From Diphasiastrum complanatum (Eukaryota; Streptophyta; Lycopodiopsida; Lycopodiales; Lycopodiaceae), in assembly GCA_029204225.1 (NCBI GenBank), contig CM055095.1, positions 17,632,434 through 17,696,433 of the forward strand: a DNA stretch of 64,000 nucleotides, given 5' to 3'. Below are positions 26,688-38,124 of this stretch, piece after piece (the first letter of the stretch is position 1; each line of letters begins with the position of its first letter). The notes under the pieces were generated by a model, which made no database searches, was not told the DNA's origin, and saw only the letters and a program-made list of their open reading frames with translations. Position numbers and translations under genes: made by a program.

Positions 26688-29600
26688 ATGGCTTCAGCCT
26701 TGGAATTGGCGGTACAAAGAATTGGCATGCTAAAAGTTCTAATACGTGCTGCTCTCTTGTTTTCAGTGTTGCTTTCCTTTTGCGAGCTAATAATTGTGAA
26801 TGCTGAAAGTACTTTCATTGTCTTCTGGTTCTTTGAAACGAAGCGGCTCGACGGATACGATACACTGATATTAAGATATTTCACTAGATGAGACCATCCT
26901 AGCTCAGATCTATGTCGGGACCTGATTCTTTGTTGCGAATGAATCGTAATTTCATGTTTGAAGGTGAACAAAAGTGACAAATTCGGCACGGTTTACAGCA
27001 TGATGTCAGCGGCACAAGATTTTGAACCTGAGGAGTTCCAACGACTGACTAATTTTTTGGAATGTCCTCCAAACAAGTGTATCTCGAGTGAATTACTGCA
27101 AATATTGTACAAATTTCTGAGCAATGTAAGAATTTATTTACTCAATTGTAAGGTGTCTTTCTTCTTTTCTTGTTTTTATTTCTCTTCTATAAGGTGTAAG
27201 GTGTCTTTCTTGGATCTATGTGGTGTAATCACCTGTCTGGACGCAACATTTGGTGTATGATTTTAGTTTACAAATTTTCATACTCTAATTGATAGGCTTT
27301 AGCTTCGTGAAAGTTGGTCAATGATGTGCCTTTGTAACATTTCGTTGATAATTGTTGGTGAAGCTTCATTTTGCAACTCCTTTCCAACATTGTCAGATTA
27401 CTAGGCCTCCACGGTCGCTTACATGTAGAATAGTCAGTAAACCGTATCATGAGACCGTGAGCTCGCAGGAACAAATCAGGAAACTTATATTACTGATAAC
27501 AGCTGCGGCGATAGTGCTTGTAATTTTGGTCGGACGAGTAAACTTAACTAATTTACTATACTTTAGAGAAGTGGTGATTTTGGAGGTTGACTTCAGTCGT
27601 TATCTATGGCGACAAACTTATTTAGCGCCATTTATCCACTTAAGTAGATGTATTGGAGAATTTGAGAATTTATTGGCAGAAATTTTTGAACTCGGGCCTA
27701 GAAATTATCATAGACCTCCATATTGCTGATAAGTTTTTCTGTTTTGATACAATTCCACTTAAGGTGTGCATGTCCATGATGAGTTTTACTGGATTCTGTA
27801 CTCTCAACTGTCAACTGCTTGACATTTCATGACTTTTGATCCAAGGCTAAGTGAATTGCTGTACTTTCCTATTTGTTGAAAACTGGTATTTATTATTCGT
27901 TAGGTGGTAACGAATGCAAAAGATGCTTTAGATTTTTGTGATTTTCAACCGTTTTCTTTAAAAAATGAGTTGTTCACGTAATTCAAGGTGCAGGTTCAGA
28001 AATCCCTCAGATCCGAGTTATCTGACTGTCTAATGCTGCGACGGCTCTTCAAGGGACTACAGAGTTGTTGTGTACCCCTCGTAACGTTTCCGCAAGCTTT
28101 GTTGCAGAATCATTTTGTCCAAGCTCTAGCGAAGACATACGACAGCTTGCTATTGAGAGATTATGATAAGCAGGATGTCTTATCTACTCTACTCGAGCTT
28201 CTGTTCTTAATAGAAGATATAAGTGAACATCCAGAAGGTTGTAATCTGTATACTCAGGGGCTTGGTTACCTACTCCTAAATTACAATAACTATTTTCAAT
28301 TTTGTTTGTTTCTGAAATCAAAGGCTCCGATGGGATAACGTTTGCATACAATTTATACAGCGAAAAGGATGTGAATGCATTTCACTGCATCTTAGTAGAT
28401 AATTGAAAATAGTGAACCCCACAACTTTCCCCATCAACGCATGCAGAAGTCTTTGCTGATTGAAAGTACAAATCAGTTACAGTTCCCTTTTGGCTTATTT
28501 ACGGTTCTTTTAAGATTAATCTAGGGTTAAGAATAGGATTAAGATTGGCATATACGCCCAGCCTAGGAGTAAGAAAATTCCTTCTTGAGCTCAGATATAG
28601 CTCACTGGAGTTGCTCACTTAGATGTGTCTGTTTTAGTTCTGACATTCTGGTTTCTATGCTAAACAGTAGTCTGTCAGGAAGTGTGCACTATTTTGAGTC
28701 TGAGCAGATGATGCTACTGTTATAGCATTTGTTTGATCTCATTCCTCAGATTCGACAGGCACTGCAGTTGCCTGCTGAACTACTCAGGAAATCGGCAGGG
28801 AAAAGGACCTCCCAGTGTGTTTCATTTCTTGCAGATTTTAGCACATCTAGCTGACAGTTCCTGTCTGTCAGTGATTTACAGGCAGTTTACAGTTCACCTG
28901 TACGTTGGGTGGTAGCTGATAGATCCATTGGGGATAAGTTTTTTTGTGTTCTGTTTCTTTCCTCCACTTTTTTATGTATTCTGCAGTTGCATAGACCAAC
29001 CACCGGGCTGAGAAGCTGTTATAGCTCCTCATAGCATCAAGTGTGTTTTGACAATTTCAGGGAAAATCTCATATGGTAAAGTCTTTGTTCCACGCCTTCT
29101 GGTGCTGGCACCTGTGCGAGGTAATGCTGTCAACCTACAGCGTGCCGTTATGGAGACTCTCTGCGCTCTCATTACAAGGTCCTTAGAAAATCAGCAGGCA
29201 GTTCTAGACTCCGTTTTGGATTGGTGAGATTCTCATCTCGTGCATGAACGCATACGCTTATAAACTTTTGTTTAAGAGCGTCGAGATACGCGTAGATGAA
29301 TCTACCTCTTCCTGTTTTTTTTCACTAATTAAATTGCTTGCATACGCACTGAATTTGCACCTTTAAATTGTCATTGTATCAACCGAATTCACAATCAACT
29401 TAAAATGTTTGGCAGCTATAAGCTTTTCAAGGTTTTTCTGCCTAAATGTGGAGATTTCCATCTTCAAGCAAGCATTGCAGAGATATTATACAGACTGTCA
29501 CGAAGGGATGCTCAGCTTCTTGACTTGATAGATGATACTGCTTCAAAAGTAGCCATTCTAAACATTCATAACATGAAAAAACCAGACCTCGTTTTTGAAC

Positions 29601-32600
29601 TCAGAAAATTCGTTAATCTACTAAACGAGTCAACGGGCTCCCTTAGAAGGTATGCACCTCTCTCATTTGAGATTACTACAAGTCAATTATGCTATTGATG
29701 TCAATACTTTAAACTCTAAGGTTTGATATGCACCTTCAAATAGAGAGCATCTAATTATGCTGCTAACTGTATTCTTTGTATTAGTGTGCACTCTTTTCTA
29801 GTAGACAAAATTACTGTGAACGGGCATGAGGCAACTTCGGAGGAGAAATGGATAGATTTTGGCTCAAGTCATATTAGCTGTTACATATTCAAGGTATCTT
29901 TGTTGTGCATCATGAAAGTCCTGTGTTGTTTTCCTACAAAAGGAATGTTGCCCTTTTTTTGTGGATGTTACTGGAAGCTTTGCTCAATAATTGTGAACTT
30001 GTTTTCGCAGAGTGGCAATGATGAAGCCCACATCTGTGACTTGCTATACCAGGATATTATTAAGATACACCGTAAGGATCTCTTTTGCGTCCATCCCATT
30101 TCGTTGGCAAGTTTTCTAGTTAAGAATCTGCTAGCATTCATGCATGAGACTAGGTTATTTGCTTTTCTGACATAGGTACTGGTGGGGTCCCTTTTTACTT
30201 TGAGATATCTGTAACTAATACTTCTCAATTTAGAAAATGAAAATACAATTTAAATCGAATAAAATCTGTAAATCTGTCCACGTTGACCATAGCACAACAA
30301 GTTACATATTTTGCTGTCATCTTTGAGCCTTGATTGTGGTAAAGAACCAGGGCTGAAATTAGGGAATCGCACAATAGCTAAAGCTGTAACTCAGAATCAT
30401 TTTGGATAACATTCAAGAGATGCAGATTTGAGAACACATTCACAGAGACTCATGCACAGATAGACCAAGAGAACAAACTATCAAATGATAAAGATCATCA
30501 ATTACAAGCTATAGTACAAAGTACTGTAAATGAACTCCAAGAATTGCTGCATACTGTTCAAGTGAATAATGATAGGAGAAGGTTAGTAGAGATTATAGCT
30601 AAGACTGATCCAATCAATCATCTGACTGATGAGGAGACATCATGTCTCCCTTAGGGTTCACCAGTTAGAGTTCAGGGGCCCAAATGCCAAAAAATTCGCA
30701 AGTTTCTACATTAGGGCCCCAATGGCCAAATGTCAGTAACAAATTAAGAATGACAGGTCCCTGGGGCCCAAACTATATGCACAACTGATCGGAATGCCTC
30801 ACCGAGAGCCCTTAGTCCCACTTAAATAGCCACAGTTTAAGGCCACATGGCCTGGGTACTTGCTTTGCAGTTGCTCCCACATATTTAACTGACCACGGTT
30901 TAGCTAACTATACTGACACTGTGTGGTTGCTTCTAGTTAGTACCTAACCTCATTGTTCCCCCTAACCCAAGGGTACACTGACGTATTGTAATTAATGAAG
31001 GACATAAAATGGACATTGTAATTTTCACAAAGGAACTTTTATTAGACCAAAAGTGCTAAATAACTATAGGAAGACAAATCCCAAGCTATACGAAGTGACC
31101 TTGATGACTGATAGCAGTTGCAAGAAGTGACTTAGGAGATACCAGTCATAGAACCCACGGTTCCCAGAACCATGGGTCCTGGGAACCTTCCACGGTTCCT
31201 TGAACCGTGGTACGGTTCATCTAAATAAATAATTATTTAATTTCCCCCCTTTTTTAGTATGTACTGTTTTTTGTTTTTTTATAAAAGTGCAGATCAAGTA
31301 CGAGTCAACGAACATGAGAAGTAGGAGTCATGACTGTTAGAACATCACAGTACTGACCTGTTTCACTATGAAAAACATCACAGTACTGACCTGTTACTGA
31401 CCTGTTTCCAGAGATCACTGTTTTGCATTTTTCTGGCATTTTTTTGGGCTATTTTTGGGGGTGGGACAAAAAAAAATCAATTAATTACCTGTATGGTTCA
31501 CCACGGTTCCAGGTTAAAATTTGTGAGAACCGTACGGTTCACTGTACGGTTCTCAGAACCGTGGTGAACCGCCCATGGTTCATTAATTCTATGATACCAG
31601 TATGGTCAGTCATTTAGCTCAATAGAAAAAACCACAACCAAAGTGGATGACGCATAAAACAGAAACATGGCCCATGCTTTATGACCGCATCCAAGGGTGC
31701 CAAATAGTAGTAGCAACTGTAATACCCAAAATAACTTTCGTATTTGTAGTACGGCATTATCAATTGCCTGCCCACATTGTACACGTGGGTGATGTTAAAC
31801 GTGGGGACTTTACGTTTTAACTGGCCAGAGCATGTTATGAATATTGAGTAGTCCAAGGACGGAGTGCTTTGTGCAAACAAAGGACTGTTTAGATTGATGC
31901 CTTAGAGCTGAAGCATGCAATGGATGTGTTCTTGCTGAACTTCTTTTCAAGAGAAGTTCAGTCATAGGAGTAGCTACTGTTAGGAATTTTTTTATAAACT
32001 TTGAATCATGGTTAGCCAATATTGTGCCTATGTAGACCTTTATAGTATAAAGCAATGTTAATGCAAACTGATCGAAAGTATCCACTTGTTATCTGTCATC
32101 ATCCCACTATACTAAGTTTTACAAATTGTACAAGTTAGTATAGTGAGGAAGACATGTCTCGTACTTCAAGACCAATTGTTATCCATGTTGAGAGCAATTT
32201 ATAACCTCATTAGGTTGAGTAGTGTTTCCAAAAGTCTTATGATATCACTATTAGTAACCTCAAAAATCTTAGGCGTTTTTTGGAAAGGATGTCAGGGCTT
32301 ATGCCATACTGACCCTAATTTTAGACTGAAACAAATGTTTAAGCCAAAATAATCTGAAGCAGAGCCAAGCACACAATATGTACACACATTCATGGTGTCC
32401 TGGGAGTTATCAGCATCATGTGTCACTGCTTCAAAGTGAGCTAGGGACTAAGTTCCCTTCGATGCACTATTCATGAATGTCAAATGGTTTATTGCGTTGT
32501 GTGGTGTGTGGTGTGTTTTCACTATTATATCAAGGTTTTGTAACATGGGCCCTTGTGTCCAACCAACAATCATGTCTAACTAGTGTTATGAGAGACTAAT

Positions 32601-35600
32601 AAAGCTATATACTAAAAATAGCCCCTAACTAATATACCTTTACGTATTGGGCCAGTTACCATTAAGGGAATGTCCTAGTGGGTTCTAATCTCTAGAAGGT
32701 TCCACTAAGGGCCTCTAGACAGTATATGTAGGTCTATTATTTAGACATTAGTAATTGATCGGTTATTCAGCTCATTGGTATTGCTTGGTTATCCAGCCTA
32801 TTGGTATTGCTTGGGCTCTTTGTGGGGGAACCCTTTCGCTATTGCTTGTAGGGCTTTAGCCATTGATTATATCAGATGCTCTTGGTCATTCTTCATGGTA
32901 GATTGCTTGACTGTGTCTATTATAGTCATTGCTGCTTCATTCATACAATATCCATAGATTGAGTCTATAACTCGGTATTAGAGCACTTCCTTGGTGGGAG
33001 TGCTAGTTTTTTCTCCATACTTGGCGGATTTCCATTATGTTATTTTAGTTCGTTTTCTGTTTGGGGGCCTGCCATAGGTTCTCCTCACCATTGTATGCAC
33101 CAAAGCTTATATTGAAACACCAAGTTACAATCGGATCAGCTGCAGATTCATATATTGGTCATATCAGTGAAATCAGAGCTGGACGCTGAGCAATTAAAAG
33201 ACAATTTCGGACAAACACGTGCTACATGTCAGATTTCAATCAGCCAAAGATTTTTTGAAAAGTGTTAATGGTGTAGGTGTCTGTTTTATGGTCTAATGGA
33301 AATTCTAGAGGGATAGCTTCTTATGTCCAGAAAAAGGCCAACCTTTGAATGGTGTGCATCCTTTGATACATGGTTAAGAATTAGTGGATTTGCAGAAATG
33401 CTATACAAGATGCTTAGTTGTAAGCCAAGCACAGAGGAAAAAAGAGAGGAATCCTGCAGGCATTGATAACCAAAAACTTAGGCCACCCACAAATCATATT
33501 GCCAGAAATGACCAGGGAAATCTTAGGGAGTTTTTAGTTTTTGGTTAGCGTAGAGTAGCATAAATGCCAGCTGCTGCTTCTGTTCACCAATTGGACGACA
33601 TCAATTTCATGTGCTATCAACTTCTGGTTATCCCCAGGTTATAGTTTTTTCTTTGATTGTTTTGGCCTTAAGTGGTGATCAGGTACTCAGTTTTCTGCAG
33701 GTTTGCTGATGCAGGGTGCTCCTTAACAGACTTGGAGATTGTAATTCAAGAAAAGTGCACAAATCCCTACTTTCAACAGGTTTGATTCACTAAGAATGCT
33801 TAAACCAGGAGTTGACTTGATTGCAAATCCTTTATGTGGTGCATTGTTGTAAAAGGATAAGTATTGGCTACAACATGTTTTGCTGGCAGGATGTTGCTGA
33901 TCATCTTGGACAATCTAGCATTCACCTTTTCTTTTCACCAGAAGGTGGAGTCTAAAAGAATTGTGCTTGTGATTCAATTTCCTCTTCATTAACATTCAGG
34001 CTTGAAACTTCTCTAGAAGTAGTATTGCTCCCAGCTTTCAAATTTTTGTTTCATCATTCTTTGCACGATTATGAATGCAGATCTTTCAGTTATCATCTTT
34101 TCTGTCATACCTCAGATACGAAAGTTGAAGAGACAAGACTTCAAGGTGAACTTTGTGTGCTATTTATCTATGGTTCATGCTTCTTACAGAACAGAATTCA
34201 TAAGCTGTTTTGCCATTTGGTGAAGACGATAATAATTAAAACAATCAGTTTCTTTAATCAAAATAAGATATTCAGAATGAAAGGACAGGCCTTTGGTAGA
34301 GAGTCCAGACTCCCTTATTGCTGCTTGTGCACGGTATCAAGTCAGTTCCTCAATCATTCAAATGTTCACAACAACTGCAGTTAACTTTTCATGATCAAAG
34401 GGATCAGACTTACTTGACGACCCCTTATAAAAGCCCACAGAGAAGGATTGGCATTCGCAAAGTATCTATAGGGTTAAGAGTCCCATTGCCAAAAGCAATG
34501 GCGGTGGCTCTGCCGGTTGCCCAGGAATTACTACAAGATGTGATCGAAGATTTGAATACAGCAAATGAAGAAAACGATGTTGTCAATGCAAGTGACAACA
34601 AATTTAAACAGGAAGAAGATAGACAGCGATCTAATGTGGAAAAGGGGCAGGAAACAAATGAGATCACAAAGCAATGTGTTATCATGGTGAAAGAGGCACA
34701 GATGAAGGACAAGATAGTAGTTGCATCCAATCCCAGGGAGTATGGAGCGGGCAAAGCCGAGGCGGATAAGGATCAATATACTGTGGAAAGGATACAGGAA
34801 ACTCATGAGATAATGGAGCAACGTGCTATCATAGCGAACGAGACACAGACGAATGACACGATACTTAATATATGCAATCAAGTGAACTGTGGTGCAAAAG
34901 CTCATGTTCAGATCATCCACCATGAACCACCCCTGCCACCACTCTATTTTTCTCGTGACATTACTGCGGACTCAAGTGATGAGATGGAGCCAATGCTAAA
35001 GCAGAAGGATGTTCCGAAGGAAAAAATTGAAGACTTATCTCCAACTGTTCTGAAAGCACCTAAAACGCTCGAAGTAAATGCCAAAAAGAAAAAAGTTTCT
35101 CCCTATGACTTTGAGCATGACAGCATGCCCATAATTATGGAGGAATCACTAGAGGAGGTCAAGTTTTCCACCTTAATGAGTACAAAGAAAAAACCGAATC
35201 GCAGAAACAAGCGTATCAAGTTATCTTCCCAGCAACTTGCCCATACTTTAAACCTTGAACCCTCTAGTTGCCAGCTCTCTGTCAATGGGCAACAGAGTTC
35301 TATACCTGATAGAAAAGTTCTCCAGAGCAAAGATCCTGAAGAACATAATAGTTTAGATGAAAAAGATGTCTCTTTACCTGGAAGGAATATACAAGTACAA
35401 GTGGAAAGGAACTCAACAACCGTACATAGCCCAAGGACAACTATTTTTCAGTTTCAAGGCTCAGAGAGTAAAAGACCAAAAAATGGTGTTTCTGACCCTA
35501 TCGAGACTGACAGTGACAAACATCAAACTATAATGGCAAAACCGTTCACAGTGCCATATGACCAGAAAAGAACAACTTTAGCCAGATATAAGATTAAAAA

Positions 35601-38124
35601 ACAGAGGGCACCACTTGGCCAGAATATATTAATGAAGACCAGTTGTGAATATCAGAAGACAGCTTCAAAAGACAAATCAGGCACTTTATCAAATCTACAG
35701 CTTCGATCGGCTTTGCGAAGTACTATTATCAGTGCTCACGGACAGACTTTCGGTTCTATGGTTGCTCCAAATAAGATAACCCCGGATCATAGGCAGTCAT
35801 ATTCAAAGAAAGCAAGGAAAGATAAAGCAAACATAGAACACCTAGGAAATAAGGACACCGGTCCTCATCCCAGGAGATTAGTTGATTCTTTCATGTGTTT
35901 TGGCCCTTTAGCTGCTGTTCCGGAATCGCCAGCCATTTCTGTATCCTTTCATCGGACCGAATTTCTCCTTATCGTTCTTATTTGACCAGAAACTTTGAAG
36001 CTTGACTATCTTTTGAATGTACAATGTGTAAGTGAATTTAGGCACGAAGCTGTGTTCATTTCTAAAACTTCAAATATGTCGAAGCTGCTGTTGCATTTGA
36101 CACGGAGATATATTGTGTTTCTTAACTGTTGAACATAGTCACCAACTGTGAAAAAAGCATTCATGAATGCAGAAAAGGATGATAGTGCAGAAAGCCTGCC
36201 TTTTGAGGTTGAGGAAATAATGTACTGTTTCACTGAAGCCAAGACCGCCAGGGCAGAAGGTGACTCATCAATTAGCATATTATTTTATCTGACCTTGTGT
36301 ACTTAATCTGCATTCTGATTTTTTATGACAGCAATCAATCTTGCAGGTTCTGTTGTTGTTCCTGAAATATTGCATTGTGCCAGAAGAGGTCGGCGGCAGA
36401 GGAGTTCTAAAAAATTTTCATCCATAGTATCGAGTCCTTTTGATGATCGGCAGGAGGTGGCAACTGAAACTGAAATTTCACCACCTGCAATTCCATCAGA
36501 TGAAGAGGAAAATGCATGTTAGTGCATTTGTTCTGCCAAACTATACCCAGTCATATTGTTAGTCGTTCATCTTTCTTATGAGGATGCAAAAGTAAATAAA
36601 TTGTGTTCGGTGTATTAGGTAGAGAAGCAGAGGATGTTACACCGTATGAAGATTCCAGCATTGATGGGTATGCGTTAAGAAAATCCCTAAATTTTGTTAT
36701 ACGTGAAAAGAAATCATTAGCTTAAACTTATATCTTGCTTCTCCTCGGTGTGAGGGTCATGCTTGCTATGGTAATCATAAATTTCATACTCCAAGAAAAA
36801 AATTATTCTCTATATACTTCAATAAGGCCTTGCTTTTAAATTCTGCAGAATTTGTAAAATGGTCGGAAGACTTTTGCAGAAGTTCAGACAGAAAGTTAGA
36901 GTGCAGGCACAGGCAAAGATGAAGCAAATTCTAATTTCCACATCAGAGAAGGCGTTGGTAGAAGTACAAGCAGTGAAGAGCAAAATTCAAGACGATGTGT
37001 ATGTTGAAAAAATTCTAAGTACAAAATTATTGCTGCATTTTCTTCTGTGCATCCTGATTTTGTGGTTATGCTGATTGCAGCGACGAGTATTCAAAGGTTT
37101 GCAAGCAGAAATTTCAAAAACTAGAATTTCAACTAGCAGGTTGTATTTCGTCAACCTGACTGTGATGTGATGCAAATTTGTTGATTTATTAACGGTGTAC
37201 CAATGAAGTTTTTGGCTGCTGAGACCTATTTCTTCTTTCTAAAGATCAAAAGAAAAAGTTTGAAGAGATCTGCCACAAATTTAAAACTGATTGCGAAACT
37301 CTGCTTCATCTGTGGAATCACTTCAATTCCCAAACGGAAAGTACTGAGATTGAACTAAGGAGCCTTGCAGACAAGCAGAGTAAGCATGCTGGTCAGTGAA
37401 GCATTTGGGTGTAGTAATTAGCACTTTGATTTTTTACTTAAGCTGATTTCTGGTTACATTTGAATGTTTTGGTAGAGATCACACACAAAAAACTCTTGGC
37501 ACACGCACATGAGGCGAGTCAACACTACATGGCTGAGGCTGAGAAGGAGCTTTCTACTATAAGAAAGGTTAGAATCAATCTCAAACATCACGATCTTATT
37601 AATTTAATTACAAGATCAGTCTGTCTTCTTAACATTTGAATAATGAATCTAATATTCTCTTTCCTTTGTAGTGGCAGTCACCTCTGAATTCTAGTACAAC
37701 ATTCCTCGTTGAAGTACATACATTTTTGACCTTAAGATATCTAAATCATGCATTCAATAGCAATTTGTAGCTCTCTTTCAATATATAGCATTTGACTTTG
37801 AATTGTCCCGTTTATGTTTTTTGTGAGCTCAGAGGACTGTTATGTAGTTTTGTTCACACCAGTACACCACCCTTGTGACCTTGATAACATGCTTAGGTAT
37901 TCCAGATTGTTAGCGCATGCTTCACTGGCAAATGTAAAATTGTACATTTGAGCTTATAACTATATGGTATTGGATTGTAGAGGCTCAATAAGATAGCAAA
38001 GATGTACATGAGACAAAAGCAGAGAGTGGCAACTGGAATAATTAATTGTTACACTTTTTCTCAGGCCGCCCAGGATATGCAAGGACTTCGAAATCTGCTT
38101 ACGGATGCTGCTGCAAAAATTTGA
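26688..38124 (+). CDS. ASY3: Meiotic chromosome axis core protein, ASY3/SYCP2/Red1 family, with SYCP2-type N-terminus
   Basis: Proposed spliced gene of about 1,230 codons. Exons: tentative first exon from ATG 26,688 (context AACAATGG); then 26,964-27,125; 27,988-28,237; 29,061-29,223; 29,416-29,649; 29,785-29,893; 30,011-30,071; 33,571-33,637 (tentative); 33,701-33,779; 33,890-33,944; 34,116-34,145 (tentative micro-exon); 34,346-35,940; 36,139-36,259; 36,332-36,517; 36,619-36,667; 36,849-36,998; 37,081-37,139; 37,245-37,379; 37,476-37,567; 38,065-38,124 (TGA). All junctions after the first exon are GT-AG and keep phase, and the total is divisible by three. Family role: axis core proteins bind the HORMA protein ASY1/HORMAD and build the meiotic axis through a C-terminal coiled coil. 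Length lies between Arabidopsis ASY3 (about 790) and human SYCP2 (about 1,530). Similarity was judged from memory. The first-exon donor is unresolved (26,736 is poor). Confidence 0.82.
30390..30652 (+). other. Unrecognised open frame inside the long intron
   Basis: An ATG-less open frame of about 80 codons runs through HAQIDQENKLSNDKDHQLQA, NELQELLHTVQVNNDRRRLV and ends DPINHLTDEETSCLP before a stop. Its composition looks coding and helical. It does not resemble any SYCP2 segment expected here, and the intron is otherwise full of transposon DNA. It could be a passenger fragment or an alternative exon. Confidence 0.3.
31147..31593. mobile_element. 447-bp hAT-type MITE inside the axis-protein gene intron
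   Basis: Flanked by 8-bp direct repeats ATACCAGT (31,139-31,146 and 31,594-31,601), the duplication size of hAT elements. The ends are short inverted repeats, CATAGAA and TTCTATG. Both subterminal regions are packed with ACGGTTC/GAACCGT words in both orientations, as hAT ends often are. No transposase is present. It lies in the intron between the exons at 30,011 and 33,571. Confidence 0.87.
32584..32984 (+). mobile_element. Probable LTR end with decayed primer-binding site, intronic
   Basis: TGTTATGAGAGAC starts an LTR-like block. At 32,973-32,984 CGGTATTAGAGC resembles the copia primer-binding site TGGTATCAGAGC with two differences. No gag could be recognised after it. It is probably an old copia LTR fragment in the 3.5-kb intron. 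The edges are approximate. Confidence 0.45.
34346..35940 (+). other. Large central exon: disordered linker with ASY1-binding-like motif
   Basis: A single 1,595-bp exon (about 531 codons) rich in charged and polar residues, predicted disordered. Near its start is SPQRRIGIRKVSIGLRVP, with RKVSIG at 34,456-34,473. Arabidopsis ASY3 carries RKISIGV close to its N-terminus, in the region that binds the HORMA protein ASY1. In SYCP2 the equivalent closure motif follows the Spt16M-like domain, which is where this one lies. Basic clusters such as TKKKPNRRNKRIKL could be nuclear localisation signals. No globular domain is seen. The donor is at 35,941 (GTATCC). Confidence 0.78.
36849..38124 (+). other. 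Exons for the ASY3-type C-terminal coiled coil
   Basis: Five short exons encode a continuous helical region: LLQKFRQKVRVQAQAKMKQI, then FQKLEFQLA, then KKKFEEICHKFKTDCETLL, then ITHKKLLAHAHEASQHYMAE, ending NLLTDAAAKI and TGA. Arabidopsis ASY3 ends with a matching series (LQNFERKLKSAAEKKSSEI ... RTSHQKLIAHFEGGIETKLD ... KMLQLKMIVAECL). In the family this coiled coil assembles axis filaments, with ASY4 as partner in plants. The preceding exon at 36,332-36,517 carries a basic patch (RRGRRQRSSKKFSS) and is probably part of the nuclear-localising linker. Confidence 0.85.

Larger units (their letters stand above)
26964..33944 (+). other. Exons for the SYCP2-type ARM-like and Spt16M-like domains
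   Basis: This block covers roughly residues 17-409. The exon at 29,061 reads KVFVPRLLVLAPVRG, which lines up with FVPRICSLVIDSRV of human SYCP2. The exon at 29,416 reads CGDFHLQASIAEILYRLSRR, against AGDYELQVGIVEALCRMTTE. The next exons give FVNLLNESTGSLRR and EEKWIDFGSSHISCYIF, against FLNLVNGMLGDKRR and EEFWIDFNLGSQTLSFYI. Later, FADAGCSLTDLEIVIQ and SSIHLFFSPE match FDASLEITNLTQ and TSLHILFDASG. The order, spacing and exon phases all fit SYCP2's ARM-like domain followed by its Spt16M-like domain. The exon at 33,571-33,637 is the weakest: it was chosen because it satisfies the phases on both sides. Confidence 0.8.

Noticed and set aside
27352-27729. 125-codon frame with a hydrophobic stretch (LLITAAAIVLVILVG) in the axis gene
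   Set aside because: It lies in an intron. The exons at 26,964-27,125 and 27,988-28,237 join in phase and in line with SYCP2 without it. A hydrophobic helix would not suit the ARM-like domain.
32584-32984. A complete copia element in the long intron
   Set aside because: Only an LTR-like block and a degenerate primer site are present. No gag or pol follows.
34425-34923. Antisense frames opposite the large central exon
   Set aside because: They mirror the coding exon. The plus-strand frame has family similarity and phase-consistent splicing.
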